A stretch of 64,000 nucleotides of DNA from Paenibacillus_AA sp045062745 (lineage in GTDB: Bacteria > Bacillota > Bacilli > Paenibacillales > NBRC-103111). Each line of letters opens with the position of its first letter. The first letter of the stretch is position 1. The stretch spans positions 124,001-188,000 of the forward strand of contig NZ_JBJGED010000008.1 of NCBI RefSeq assembly GCF_045062745.1. Reading direction: 5' to 3'. Positions 33,092 to 43,556 of this stretch are shown piece by piece. Under the pieces are notes generated by a model that saw nothing but the letters and a program-made list of their open reading frames with translations, ran no database searches and was not told the origin of the DNA. Position numbers and translations under genes: made by a program.

Positions 33092-34888
33092 ATGGTTTAC
33101 AAGAACGCCAAAGCATTTGCACTCGGACATTCAATCATACCGTTGATTCTATTGCTGTTGTACAGCCGCAGCAGCCAAACGGTACTCCTGGTCATTGCCG
33201 GGCTAGCAATCGCCTACACCACGTTTCTGCTATGGAGAGCGTTCACGGTCAAGGATTTATCCCGATTGATGAGAATGCCGGGCCTCATCGTCCTGATGGG
33301 TATCGACTGGCTGATCACGATGCTCATGTTCGTCTGGCCGACATGGAGTGCGGATACACGACCCACATGGCTGTTGCTGTTCATCGTCCCGCTCTATGCG
33401 TCTGAAGCCGGCATCGGGCCTACGCTGCTGTTCGGCCTGCTCGGGACATGCAGCTTGTACTTGTTTTATTACTTTCAGGGCGGCGTCTTCTTTTCCTTCG
33501 AGACGCTCCTGATCGTGATGGGGCTAGGCTTGCTCATCATCTTCATCAGCCGGGTGTCGACGAACTTGACGCGGATGGCGTTATTCGACCGGCTTACGAT
33601 GCTGCCGAACCGCGACCTGTTCAAGGAACGGCTGGACACCGCCCTGCATCAAGCCAAGTCGAAGCCGAGCCCCATCGCCGTTTTTTTCCTCGATCTGGAC
33701 AAGTTCAAGCATATCAACGATACGATGGGACACGAAGTAGGAGATGCCCTGATCCGCTCTGTCTCCGAACGGATCCTCGAAAAGCTGCCGAAGGGGGCCA
33801 CTCTCGCCCGGATGGGCGGCGACGAATTCGCGATCCTCGTGCCCCGGTTTACGAAGATGGAGGAAGTCGTAAGCTTGTGCAAGGAGATTTTCCAGTCCCT
33901 GAACGAATCGATCGTCCTGAACGATCAGGAAGTGTACATCACGACGAGCATCGGCGTCGCCCTGTATCCGGATCACGGCCGGACCGCCGAGCAGCTGATG
34001 AAAAATGCCGATGTGTCCATGTATCGCGCCAAGGAGCAAGGCCGCAACCACTACCAGTTCTACAGCCCGCCCGAGGGCGTGCAAATGCCGTACGAACGGT
34101 TCGCGATGGAAGCGATGCTCCGCAAGGCGCTCGAGAAGGACGAGCTGGTCGTCTACTACCAGCCGCGCATGAGCACGCGCTCGGAGCAGCTCGTCTGCGT
34201 CGAGGCGCTTGTGCGCTGGGTGCACCCGGAGCTGGGCCTCATCCCGCCCATAGACTTTATCCCTTTAGCGGAGGAAACCGGGCTCATCGTGCCGCTGGGC
34301 GAGTACGTCCTTCGCAAGGCTTGCCACCAAGTGCGCGAATGGCAGGAGCGTGACGGTTGTTCCTCGCTGAGAGTCAGCGTCAACTTGTCGCCGCTGCAGT
34401 TCCGGCAGCAAAACCTGCCGGTGCTCATCCACCGGATTCTGAGGGAATCGAAGCTCGCACCCGAATGCCTCGAGCTCGAGATAACGGAAAGCGCAGCGAT
34501 GCAGAACGTCAACCGGAACATTCTGATGCTGCGCGATTTGAAGGAAATGGGCGTCAAAATCTCGATCGACGACTTCGGGACCGGCTATTCTTCGCTCAGC
34601 TACTTGAAGCGGTTCCCGATCGACGGCCTGAAGGTCGACCGCTCGTTCATCAACGGGATTCACGAGGATGCCGACGACGCGGCGATCGTCACCGCCATCA
34701 TCGTGCTGGCCCGCACCCTGAAGCTTAAAGTAACGGCCGAAGGCGTAGAGACCGAGGAGCAGTATGCCTACTTGCAGCAGCAGGGGTGCGACGAGATCCA
34801 AGGCTACCTGTTCGGCAAGCCGATGCCGGCCGACACCTTCGAGGATTGGCTCGACCTGCACGTGAGCGAAGTTGCTCTTGCTTATTAA
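33092..34888 (+). CDS. Membrane GGDEF-EAL c-di-GMP turnover protein
   Basis: A 598-aa protein: about five N-terminal membrane helices (1-155), a GGDEF domain (about 165-325) with an intact GGDEF in ARMGGDEFAILV, and an EAL domain (about 345-590) with EALVRW, ITESAAM, DDFGTGYSSL and AEGVETEEQ. Both the cyclase and phosphodiesterase motifs look catalytically complete. No RxxD inhibitory site precedes GGDEF. The net activity cannot be predicted. AGGGGTGA lies before the ATG. It converges with sbcC, with 6 bp between stops. Confidence 0.94.
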   Translation: MVYKNAKAFALGHSIIPLILLLLYSRSSQTVLLVIAGLAIAYTTFLLWRAFTVKDLSRLMRMPGLIVLMGIDWLITMLMFVWPTWSADTRPTWLLLFIVPLYASEAGIGPTLLFGLLGTCSLYLFYYFQGGVFFSFETLLIVMGLGLLIIFISRVSTNLTRMALFDRLTMLPNRDLFKERLDTALHQAKSKPSPIAVFFLDLDKFKHINDTMGHEVGDALIRSVSERILEKLPKGATLARMGGDEFAILVPRFTKMEEVVSLCKEIFQSLNESIVLNDQEVYITTSIGVALYPDHGRTAEQLMKNADVSMYRAKEQGRNHYQFYSPPEGVQMPYERFAMEAMLRKALEKDELVVYYQPRMSTRSEQLVCVEALVRWVHPELGLIPPIDFIPLAEETGLIVPLGEYVLRKACHQVREWQERDGCSSLRVSVNLSPLQFRQQNLPVLIHRILRESKLAPECLELEITESAAMQNVNRNILMLRDLKEMGVKISIDDFGTGYSSLSYLKRFPIDGLKVDRSFINGIHEDADDAAIVTAIIVLARTLKLKVTAEGVETEEQYAYLQQQGCDEIQGYLFGKPMPADTFEDWLDLHVSEVALAY

Positions 34889-34894
34889 GTCTCC

Positions 34895-37800
34895 TCACCC
34901 CGACTCTAATGACACACGGCTTCCTTCCCCGGCTGCCGCGGCAGGCTGAACGATCAGCCGCCGCGGCAGTCTTGCTCTTAGCTCCGGCACATGGCTGATC
35001 ACGCCGACGGTCAGCCGCTCCAGGTGGAGCTTCTCCAGCGCGCCGATGACCGACTCGAGCAGCTCCTGATCGAGCGTCCCGAACCCTTCGTCCAGGAAGA
35101 AAAACTGCAGCGGGTACCGGCCGCGCAGCTGGATCTGCGCCGAAAGCGCAAGCGCCAGGGCGAGCGAGGCCAGGAACGTCTCACCGCCGGAGAGCGTCGA
35201 GACGGGGCGCCGTACGCCGCCATTCGCGTCATCGCGAATGAGGAAGCCCCCGGTCGAGTCGACCTCTATGGCGTACCGCTGGCCGGTCAGCTCGCCGAGC
35301 CGCTGCGAGGCGGCTCGGCTGACGACGGTCAGCTGCTCCTCGGCCACGTACTCGACGAATGCATTGCCCCGCAGCACGCTCTGGAGCTTGCCCAGCCGGG
35401 CCGCGAGCGATTCGAGCTCGGCCCGAGCCCGCTCCAGCTCGCTCCACTTCACATGCTTCGCTTCCGTCTCCTCGAGGTCGCGCGCCGCCCGCGCCGCTTC
35501 CTGCAGTGCGGCTTCATCCTGCTCTCGCGCCTCGTTCCATTCCGCCACGCACGCGTTCCACTGCGCTTCCGTGATCTGCTCGCCCTGCAGCTGGTCGTCG
35601 AGCGACTGCAGCTTCAGCTTCAGCTTCGTCTCCTGCTCCCGGTGGGCGCGGATCGAAGCGGTACGCGACTCGATCTCGGCTTCCGGCAAGCGGGCGCGCT
35701 CCACCTCTTCCTGGGAAGTGAAGCTGGTGGCCTGCAGGGCGGATTGCCATTGCTCCTCCGCTCGCACGGCCGCCTCGGCGGTCGAGCGCTTGGCTTCCTC
35801 GGCAGCGCTGTGCCGTTCTTGACTGCGCTGCAGCTCGGCGAGCTGGGCGGCGAGCCGCTCCCGCGCCGACAACTCATCGCGGCGGATGCGCTGCAGCTCG
35901 GCCTCCGTCTCCCTCATCAAGCCGTCGACATCGTCCCCTTCCGCCCGCTCCCGCAGCTGGACGGCTTTCTCTTCGGCCGCTTGCCGGCGCGCGGCGGATT
36001 GGGCGTCCAAGTGGGCGAGCTCCCGGTCCAGCTGGACCTGGGCGGCCTGCAGCTCCTCGATCTGCCGATCGGTCGACTCCAGGAACGGGCCGCTCTTGGC
36101 CAGCCGCTCGCGGAGCTCCTCTGCCTGCTTGTCCTGTTCGGCCAGCCGCTCCCGCTCTTCGTCGATGCGCTCGACGTCCCAGTCCGCGTACCGCTCGGTC
36201 CAGGCTGTGGAGAGCTGCTGCAGCTGAGCTTCCGCTTGCCGCTGCTTGGCGCGCGCGGTCTCATGCGTCGCCTGCGCCGCCTCCAGCCGAGCCGCCAGCT
36301 CCTGCTGCTGCAGCTCCAGCTGCCGTTCTTGCTGCTGCGTATTGCGGAACGCCTCCTCGAGGCGAGCGACGCGCTCGCCGGCAGCCGCAGCCTGTGCTGT
36401 CAGCGTGTCGGCGGCCTTCAGGAGACTGGGGACCGGCAATTCGACCAGATCGACGTCAGAAGTGACGGATTGAAGCGGCGCTAAGGATGCGGCCGCTTCA
36501 GCGAGCGTCTCCTTGCTTGCCGGCTGCCGCCGGCTCCAGGCTTCGGCCAGCTCCTCGAGCTTGGCCGCCTGCTGCTGCAGCCGGAACTGCAGCGGCTGCA
36601 GTGCGTCGCGCAGCGCCTCGAGCGCCGCGGCCGGCTCGGCCGACGGCGCGGCGTCCGCGTCCGCCGGCGCGGCGTCCGCGTCCGCCGGCGCGGGCGTCGG
36701 CGTGCCGTGCGCGAGGCGCGGATGCTCGGTCGCGCCGCACACCGGGCACGGCTCGCCATCCGCGAGCGCCGCCGCGAGGTGCGCGGCGAGCCGCGCCGTC
36801 TCGCGCTCGCGCGCCTCCGCTTGCAGCCGCGCCTGAGCCGCCGCCGCGGCCGCCTGCAGCCGGCTCGCCTCGCCCGCGAGCCGCCGCAGCGCCTCGCGCT
36901 CGCCGGCCGCCGCCGCTGCGTCCGCCGCGAGGGCGGCGCCGTGCGCCGCTTCGCGCGCGGCGAGCGCCTGGCGCTGCTCGCCGAGCCGCTCGAGCGCCTG
37001 CGCGGCGCCCGCGGCTTCGGCGGCGAGCTCGGCGGCGTGCCGCGCGGCGGCGGCGAGCTGCTGCTTGTCGAGCGCCGCCGCCTGCAGCCGGTGCCGGCGC
37101 TCCGCCGGCACCTCCAGTGCGAGGAGCTGCCGCTGCAGCTCCTGCTGCTTGAGCTGCGCGCGCTCGCGCAGCTCGCGCTGCTGGCGCAGGCGGGCGGCGC
37201 CGTCCGCGAGCGCGGCCGCGGCCTGCTCGCGCGACGCGGCGAGCTGCGCCGCCTCCGCCGCGAGGCGCTGCAGCTCGAGCTGCAGCGCCAGCGCCTGCCG
37301 CAGCCGCTCGAGGCGCACCGACAGGCCGGCCTCGCCGGCCAGGAGCGCCTGCTGCGCGGCGGCGTGCGCTTCCGCGGCCGCCTGGTGGCCGCGGCTCGCG
37401 CCGGCGAGGCTCTCGGCCGCGGCGGCTTGCTCGCGCGCGGCCAGCGCCTGACGCCGGGCGGTCTCCTCCCGTTCCCGCAGGAACGGGAGGAGCCGATCGG
37501 CGGCGGCGGCGAGGCCGAGCGAGCGCTCCCAGAGCGCGACCGTCTCTTCGCGCGAGGCGAGCTCCTGGAGCTGGCCGTGCAGCTGCTCGCGCTCGAGCTG
37601 CCACGTCCAGCGCTGCCGCAGCGCGTCGCGGCGGGCTTCGCTCGCCAGCAGCCGGGCGCGACTCTCGGCGGCAGCGCGATTCGCGCCGGAGAGCCGCGCG
37701 GTCGCCGCCTGCAGCGCCTCAGCCGAGGCGTCGCCCAGCCCTTGCTGCTCGGCGGCGACTTGCTTGAGCCGGACATCGGTTGCCTTCAGCCGGCTGCTCA

Positions 37801-38371
37801 GCCGGGCGTTCAGCTGATCGCCGTACGCCTCCAGCGAGAACAGCCGCTGCAGCATCTGCCGCCGGTCCTTGTTAGTGAGCGATATGAACTCGGCGAACTT
37901 CCCCTGGGGCAGCACGACCGCCCGGGTGAAGTCGTGCATGGACAAGCCGAGCGTGTCCTGCACCGACTTCGTAACCTCCTTGCTCTTGTCCGCCAGCACG
38001 ACCGGGTCGTTATCCGCCGCCGTCGCGAGCCGGACTAGGCGGCTCACCGTCTGCAGCAACGAAGCGTCACCGCTTCGTTTGTACTGCCGGTCGACCCGGT
38101 ACCGCTCCCAGCCGGCCGGGCTCGACAGCTCGAACGTGAACGAGACGGCGAGCGTCGATTCCGCGTGGTTCAGAATGCCCTGCGTGCCGCCGCTCGCCCG
38201 CTCTACCTCCCCATACAGGGCGAGCGTCATCGCGTCCAGAATCGTCGACTTGCCGCTGCCCGTCGGGCCGAAGATCCCGAACACGCCGGCGTCGCACAGC
38301 CGGGTGAAGTCAATCTCCTGCTTCTCGCGGTAGCTCTGCAGCCCCGCGATCGTGAGCTGAATCGGCTTCAC
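34895..38371 (-). CDS. sbcC: Exonuclease subunit SbcC (Rad50-like ATPase)
   Basis: A 1158-aa SMC-like ATPase of the SbcCD nuclease, which cleaves hairpins and protein-blocked DNA ends. The N-terminal Walker A is GPTGSGKSTILDAMTLALYG. Two long coiled coils flank a zinc hook CPVC (Cys542, Cys545). The C-terminal signature VSTLSGGETFLASLALALAL and Walker B FFLDEGFGTLD are intact. The coiled coil around the hook is extremely Ala/Arg/Glu-rich with very high GC, which produces long antisense frames. It overlaps sbcD by 4 bp. Confidence 0.96.
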   Translation of the reverse strand: MKPIQLTIAGLQSYREKQEIDFTRLCDAGVFGIFGPTGSGKSTILDAMTLALYGEVERASGGTQGILNHAESTLAVSFTFELSSPAGWERYRVDRQYKRSGDASLLQTVSRLVRLATAADNDPVVLADKSKEVTKSVQDTLGLSMHDFTRAVVLPQGKFAEFISLTNKDRRQMLQRLFSLEAYGDQLNARLSSRLKATDVRLKQVAAEQQGLGDASAEALQAATARLSGANRAAAESRARLLASEARRDALRQRWTWQLEREQLHGQLQELASREETVALWERSLGLAAAADRLLPFLREREETARRQALAAREQAAAAESLAGASRGHQAAAEAHAAAQQALLAGEAGLSVRLERLRQALALQLELQRLAAEAAQLAASREQAAAALADGAARLRQQRELRERAQLKQQELQRQLLALEVPAERRHRLQAAALDKQQLAAAARHAAELAAEAAGAAQALERLGEQRQALAAREAAHGAALAADAAAAAGEREALRRLAGEASRLQAAAAAAQARLQAEARERETARLAAHLAAALADGEPCPVCGATEHPRLAHGTPTPAPADADAAPADADAAPSAEPAAALEALRDALQPLQFRLQQQAAKLEELAEAWSRRQPASKETLAEAAASLAPLQSVTSDVDLVELPVPSLLKAADTLTAQAAAAGERVARLEEAFRNTQQQERQLELQQQELAARLEAAQATHETARAKQRQAEAQLQQLSTAWTERYADWDVERIDEERERLAEQDKQAEELRERLAKSGPFLESTDRQIEELQAAQVQLDRELAHLDAQSAARRQAAEEKAVQLRERAEGDDVDGLMRETEAELQRIRRDELSARERLAAQLAELQRSQERHSAAEEAKRSTAEAAVRAEEQWQSALQATSFTSQEEVERARLPEAEIESRTASIRAHREQETKLKLKLQSLDDQLQGEQITEAQWNACVAEWNEAREQDEAALQEAARAARDLEETEAKHVKWSELERARAELESLAARLGKLQSVLRGNAFVEYVAEEQLTVVSRAASQRLGELTGQRYAIEVDSTGGFLIRDDANGGVRRPVSTLSGGETFLASLALALALSAQIQLRGRYPLQFFFLDEGFGTLDQELLESVIGALEKLHLERLTVGVISHVPELRARLPRRLIVQPAAAAGEGSRVSLESG

Positions 38372-39564
38372 GATGCCGCCCCCCCTTCCTCATCCTGAGC
38401 CGCGCCGCCTTCCAGCAGCAGCTCGAGGAACAGCTGGACGAGCTCCGGCTCGGCCTGCGCCCCGCCCGTCTGCCGGGCGTAGAACCGCCGGAACAGCTCG
38501 TCGGCGGGAAGCTGCTCCCGCGCACCGACGGCATCCGCCGCCTCAGTCTCGACGCTCTGATAGATCGGCCGGATCGTCACGAGACCGCCGTGCCGTTTGC
38601 GCAGTTGCTGAATTTGCTCCATGCCCATCGATTCCGTCAGATGGACGTCCAGCTCCACCCAGCCGTGGGCGTCGCGCCCGTCGTCCATCCATCTATGTAC
38701 TTGCTCAAGCCCTTCCGTCGCCCGCCACTTCACGAGCGGCCGACCGCTGGAGAGGAATATTTCCTGGGTAACAGGCTCCTCGCCCGGCTTCACATCGAGC
38801 AGCGTGACCGACTTCGCCTGCCCCGCCTCGGAGAAGCTGTAGGCGAGCGGCGACCCGCAATAGCGGATGCGGGACGACGCCTTCACCGCTTGAGGCCGGT
38901 GCAAATGCCCAAGCCCCGTATACTGCGCGCCGATGTCGAAGGCGCTAGGATCAACGGTATACGCCCCTCCCACCTGGATCGGGCGCTCGGAATCCGATTC
39001 GTAACCGCCGAGCACGTAGAGGTGGCTGATGGCCAGATTGACCGTGTCCGGACGGAATTGCGCCGCCTGCCGGCGAAGCAAGGACGCGACCCGCTCGGAA
39101 TAAGCCCCCCGCAGCAGCTCTTGATCGAGCTCATCGGTGAGCAGCTCCCGGAGCCGCGATTCGGACGGGTACGGCAGCGCCGCGACTACAGCCCGCTCTC
39201 CGGTCCGCGCGATGTCCACTGCAACCGGCTCGGCCGTTGGCAGCCCTACGAGTGTGATGCCCTGGCGCGCCGCGAGCGGTCCGGAGGCGGCGAGCCGCTC
39301 CGGGTTGTCGTGATTGCCGGCGATGACTACGACCGGACGCCGGCCTTGGTCGCCCAGTCGGGCGATCGCGTCGTAGAACAGCTGCTCGGCCGCGGCCGGC
39401 GGATTCACCGAATCGTAGACATCACCGGCGAGCAGTACGAGATCGACCTGCTCCTCCCGGACGAGCCGCTCCAGCTCGTCGAGCACCTGCGCCTGCTCCT
39501 CCAAGCGGCTTCTTCCTTCCAACAGCCGGCCCAAATGCCAATCGGCCGTGTGCATAACCCGCAC
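38368..39564 (-). CDS. sbcD: Exonuclease subunit SbcD (Mre11-like nuclease)
   Basis: A 398-aa calcineurin-like phosphoesterase, partner of SbcC. The metal-binding motifs are HTADWHLGR, LAGDVYDSVNPP, AGNHDNPERL and GLGHLHRPQ. The GTG at 39564 was chosen because it gives the family start (M-R-V-M-H-T-A-D-W) and has GGGGGAG 5 nt upstream. It overlaps sbcC by 4 bp and follows addA by 20 bp. Confidence 0.95.
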   Translation of the reverse strand: MRVMHTADWHLGRLLEGRSRLEEQAQVLDELERLVREEQVDLVLLAGDVYDSVNPPAAAEQLFYDAIARLGDQGRRPVVVIAGNHDNPERLAASGPLAARQGITLVGLPTAEPVAVDIARTGERAVVAALPYPSESRLRELLTDELDQELLRGAYSERVASLLRRQAAQFRPDTVNLAISHLYVLGGYESDSERPIQVGGAYTVDPSAFDIGAQYTGLGHLHRPQAVKASSRIRYCGSPLAYSFSEAGQAKSVTLLDVKPGEEPVTQEIFLSSGRPLVKWRATEGLEQVHRWMDDGRDAHGWVELDVHLTESMGMEQIQQLRKRHGGLVTIRPIYQSVETEAADAVGAREQLPADELFRRFYARQTGGAQAEPELVQLFLELLLEGGAAQDEEGGAAS

Positions 39565-39584
39565 GCTTACTCCCCCTTTCCTCT

Positions 39585-42500
39585 TTACAACCACACCTCA
39601 TGCGCACCGTCGAAAAAAAACAGCACGCTTCCTTTCACCGGCCGCTTCCATATTTGTTCGATCGCATGGGCGTACAAATCGAGCTGCATGCGATACCGGT
39701 CGACCAGGGACTCGACCCGGCCGCCAACCACCGCATCCGTCTTATAGTCGAGCAACACCAATTCGCCGTTCTCCTCGAACAGGCAGTCGATCACCCCTTG
39801 GATGAGAATGAGCTCGTCCCGTTCGGACGGGTCCAGATCCGGGTAGATGTCGTCGGCCTTCAAGCCGTAGCTGAACGGCACTTCCCTGTACACGCGCTCG
39901 GCCTGCAGCACCCGCTGCCCGAGCGGCGACGCGAAAAACCGCCGAACCGGCTCCGCATCCACCTCCGCCCGCTGCTCGGGGGTCAGAAGCTCGCGGCGCA
40001 CCATCGTTTCGAGCGTCTCCATAATCGTGTCGCCCGTAACCGGAGCGTGGAGCGGTACATGCTGCATGACGGCGTGATACACCGTCCCCCGCTCCGCCGC
40101 ATTCATCTTCCGCTGCTCCATAAACTTGGGCCGGCGCGCGAGCATTTGACGGGCGCGGGCCGCCTCCTGCTCCTGCTGCTCTTGCGCCGCGCGTACATGG
40201 GAAGGAAGCCAGATCGCCCCTTCCGTGAACGTTTCGTCCGCATAGCGCCGTTCGTCCGCGAGCCTCTTCAGCTCCGTGACGGACGTCTTCGAGAACATGC
40301 GCGGCAAGTTCTCAAGCGGGTAGCGCCAGTTCAGCGCTTCCGCCATCGCCTCGCGGTGGGGCGAAGCGACTCCCTGCACCGGCTGGAGCTGCGCGACGGC
40401 TTCCATCCGCTCGTCCGCGAAGCGGACTTCCCGCGCGGCGGCCGCCTGCGCCAGGCTGTCCGTGCCGACGACGGCGATCTTCCACGCGGAAGGGTCGTGC
40501 CGCATCCATCCCCACCCTTCCCCGATCGGTTCGGGGATGCCTGCCCATGTGCGCAGCGTATCGGCTTGGGGATGCCGGATGATCGCCGGACCGATCCAAT
40601 CGAGGAAGCATTTCGCTTTGGCCAGCTCATAGTCCGGCAGCGCCCACTCGGGATGGCCGATCTGCGCGCCCCAGCGCTGCACCTGCTTGGCAAGCGCAGC
40701 GGTCGTCCCGATGAGGAACAGCTTCTCCTTCGGCCGCGTCAAGGCGACGTACAAGACGCGCAGCTCCTCGGCGAGCATCTCCATCCGCATCCGTTTGCGC
40801 ATAGCTAGCAGCGGGAATGTCGGATAGCTTTGCCGCGTCGGCTCGTCGACGAATTTGGGCCCGAACCCGAGCTGTTTGTGCAGGAGGAAAGACCCGTTCA
40901 AATCCATCATGTTGAACTTTTTGCCCAGCCCCGCCACGAAGACGACCGGAAACTCCAATCCTTTGCTCTTATGGATCGACATGATGCGGACGACGTCTTC
41001 CTGCTCGCCGATCGCCCGGGCGGTTCCCAAATCCCCGCCTCCGTCCTGCATCCGCTCGATAAAGCGGAGGAATCGGTACAGTCCCCGGAAGGAGGTTGCC
41101 TCATATTGTCTCCCCCGGTCGTACAGCGCCCGCAGGTTCGCCTGTCGCTGCAAGCCCCCCGTCAGCCCGCCCGCATAGTCGTAAAAGCCCGTATCGCGAA
41201 GCAAGCTCCAGATGAGCTCGGACAGCGAGCCCAGTCTCGCCTCCTCCTGCCAGCGCCCCAGCATCGACAGGAACGTGCGCAGCTTGTCGCGCAGCCGCTC
41301 CACCGCTTCCGGATCCAACTGATCAAGCGGTCCTTGACCACCCTGACCGTCATAGTCATTGGCGCAGGCCAGCACGGCTTCGTAATAAGGGGCGTTCCGC
41401 CGGAACATCCTCACGGCCGCCAGTTCCTCTGCCGTCAGTTGGACGATCGGCGACCTCAGCACGCCGGCAAGCGGGATATCCTGATAAGGGTTGTCGATGA
41501 CCTTCAGCAGCGAGAGGAGCGTCTCCACTTCCGTGGCGGTAAAATAGCCCGTGTTCAGCTCAGCGTAGACGGGAATCCCGGCTTGATGCAGCTCTTCGAG
41601 CATAACGGCCGACCAGTTGGAGGGCGAACGCAGCAAAATGACGATATCGCGATACTCCAGCGTTCGGAACCCGCCGATGCCTCGGTCGTACACCTGAAAG
41701 GGCCGTTCTCCCGTACCTCCCCGCAGGCGATGTATCGTCGACGCGATAAGCCGGGCTTCCAGCTGAGCGGTCTCCGCCTGCTCTTCCTCGTCCTTAACGC
41801 TTTCTTCCGTCCGGGACAGGGAGTCGCTCTCGCTCAGTCCGCTCTCCTCCGCTGCGGAATCGTCCTCCGTCTCCACTTCCGGGCGCCCGTCCCCGGATTT
41901 GTCGACCAGCAGCACCTCGATCGCGCAATCGTTCGGGCTCACGGGGTAACCGGCACCGCACACGAGCTGCGCCGCTTCGTCGTAATCCATCTCGGCCACC
42001 GACTCGCTCATCAGCTGCTTGAATAAGTAATTGACCCCGTCGACGACTTCCGCCCGGCTGCGGAAATTGCGCGCCAGATCGATCCGGTGCCCTGCCGCGC
42101 GGTCCTTGAAGGCGCCGTACTTGTGCAGGAACAACCCCGGCTCCGCCAAGCGGAACCGGTAGATGCTCTGCTTCACATCCCCCACCATAAACCGGTTGCC
42201 CGGATCGGCGGACGAGATCAGCTCCACGATCGCTTCCTGCACCATATTCGTGTCCTGGTATTCATCGAGCAGCACCTCCGCGAACTGGCTGCGCAGCTGC
42301 TCCGCCGCATCGGACGGAATCACATGGTCCGGCGTGGAATCCGGATGTCTCAAGATTTGCAGGCAATAATGCTCCAGATCGGAGAAGTCGACCAGCCCCC
42401 GCTCCGCCTTTTGCTGCCGGAACCGCTCGCCGAACGTCGTGACGAGGTCCGTGAGCTTCGACATAAGGGGCGCAAGCTCCGCGAGCTCGGCCCGGTATGT

Positions 42501-43556
42501 CTCGGCCGTCCGTTGGAACAGCTCCTCCTGCAGAGCGTTCAGCTGCTTTTTCGCCTGATCCCGCAGTTTTTTGACCTGCTCCTGTACATCTTTGTCCACA
42601 CTCGTGCTGCGGCTGGCGCTCAGCTTGCCGAAGCCCGCCGTCTGAAACCGGTCGTGCAGCGTTTCCCAGGACTTGTGCGATGCTTCTAACAGCTCCTCAA
42701 GCATGTCCCGGTCCGCTCGCAGGTTGTCTATGTATGCGGTCGGCCCGTCGGGGCGCTTCGCGAGCTGAAGCGCCTCCGACAGCAGGCCGCTTACGCCCCT
42801 CAATTCCAAACGGACATCCCGGAGCAGACTCGCTTGCCAAACGTCGAACCCAAGCTCGCCGTGTTCCGCCGCTCGCCCTGCTTCACCGCTTCCCTCGAAT
42901 GCGGCGACGATTTGCTGCAGCCAATGGTCCGACCATGGGTGGCTGCGGGCGAAGTCGTACAGCCGCTGGATGAGACGCACCAGCGCTTCGTCCCCCCGCT
43001 CGCCTCCGAACCAGTCGACGAGCTTCCAGAACGGGCTGTCCTCCTCGCTCCGGCCGTACTCCTCCTCTAGCAGCTCCGCGAGCAGATCTTGCCGCATCAG
43101 CTCCGCTTCCGTCTCATTGGCGATCCGGAAGGCAGGGTCGAGCTGGACGCGGGTGAAGTAACGGCGCACGATGTCAAGGCAAAAGGAGTGCAGCGTCGTA
43201 ATCGAGGCGCGATGAATGAGCGAGATTTGCCGAAGTAAATGCGTGGACTGCGGGTTGCGGTGCAGCTCCTTCTCGAGCGCCTCGCGGATGCGCTGGCGCA
43301 TCTCGCCGGCCGCGGCGTTCGTGAACGTCGCCACAAGCAGCCGGTCCACGTCGATCGGACGGCGCTCATCGGTGATGCGCTTGATGATGCGCTCGACTAG
43401 GACGGCCGTCTTCCCCGAGCCGGCCGCCGCCGCGACCAGCACATGGCTGCCGCGCGTCCGGATCGCCTCCCACTGCTCGTCCGTCCATGGGCTGCCTGCC
43501 GGCTTTTCCAATAATGGTTCCGAATTCGAATCCAATTGGCTCACGTCGTTACTCAT
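39585..43556 (-). CDS. addA: ATP-dependent helicase/nuclease subunit A (AddA)
   Basis: A 1323-aa subunit of the AddAB helicase-nuclease that resects double-strand breaks and starts RecA repair. It is a UvrD-type helicase with Walker A VAAAAGSGKTAVLVERII near residue 45, QEAIVELISSADPG-region and LDEYQDTN motifs, and a C-terminal RecB-like nuclease with DYKTDAVVGG. The open frame continues upstream through addB, but the ATG at 43556 overlaps the addB stop (ATGA) and gives the family N-terminus. Confidence 0.96.
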   Translation of the reverse strand: MSNDVSQLDSNSEPLLEKPAGSPWTDEQWEAIRTRGSHVLVAAAAGSGKTAVLVERIIKRITDERRPIDVDRLLVATFTNAAAGEMRQRIREALEKELHRNPQSTHLLRQISLIHRASITTLHSFCLDIVRRYFTRVQLDPAFRIANETEAELMRQDLLAELLEEEYGRSEEDSPFWKLVDWFGGERGDEALVRLIQRLYDFARSHPWSDHWLQQIVAAFEGSGEAGRAAEHGELGFDVWQASLLRDVRLELRGVSGLLSEALQLAKRPDGPTAYIDNLRADRDMLEELLEASHKSWETLHDRFQTAGFGKLSASRSTSVDKDVQEQVKKLRDQAKKQLNALQEELFQRTAETYRAELAELAPLMSKLTDLVTTFGERFRQQKAERGLVDFSDLEHYCLQILRHPDSTPDHVIPSDAAEQLRSQFAEVLLDEYQDTNMVQEAIVELISSADPGNRFMVGDVKQSIYRFRLAEPGLFLHKYGAFKDRAAGHRIDLARNFRSRAEVVDGVNYLFKQLMSESVAEMDYDEAAQLVCGAGYPVSPNDCAIEVLLVDKSGDGRPEVETEDDSAAEESGLSESDSLSRTEESVKDEEEQAETAQLEARLIASTIHRLRGGTGERPFQVYDRGIGGFRTLEYRDIVILLRSPSNWSAVMLEELHQAGIPVYAELNTGYFTATEVETLLSLLKVIDNPYQDIPLAGVLRSPIVQLTAEELAAVRMFRRNAPYYEAVLACANDYDGQGGQGPLDQLDPEAVERLRDKLRTFLSMLGRWQEEARLGSLSELIWSLLRDTGFYDYAGGLTGGLQRQANLRALYDRGRQYEATSFRGLYRFLRFIERMQDGGGDLGTARAIGEQEDVVRIMSIHKSKGLEFPVVFVAGLGKKFNMMDLNGSFLLHKQLGFGPKFVDEPTRQSYPTFPLLAMRKRMRMEMLAEELRVLYVALTRPKEKLFLIGTTAALAKQVQRWGAQIGHPEWALPDYELAKAKCFLDWIGPAIIRHPQADTLRTWAGIPEPIGEGWGWMRHDPSAWKIAVVGTDSLAQAAAAREVRFADERMEAVAQLQPVQGVASPHREAMAEALNWRYPLENLPRMFSKTSVTELKRLADERRYADETFTEGAIWLPSHVRAAQEQQEQEAARARQMLARRPKFMEQRKMNAAERGTVYHAVMQHVPLHAPVTGDTIMETLETMVRRELLTPEQRAEVDAEPVRRFFASPLGQRVLQAERVYREVPFSYGLKADDIYPDLDPSERDELILIQGVIDCLFEENGELVLLDYKTDAVVGGRVESLVDRYRMQLDLYAHAIEQIWKRPVKGSVLFFFDGAHEVWL

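Noticed and set aside
34991..38038. Several long plus-strand frames (up to about 500 codons) opposite sbcC
   Set aside because: Produced by the very high GC of the coiled-coil region; the SbcC reading has all motifs.
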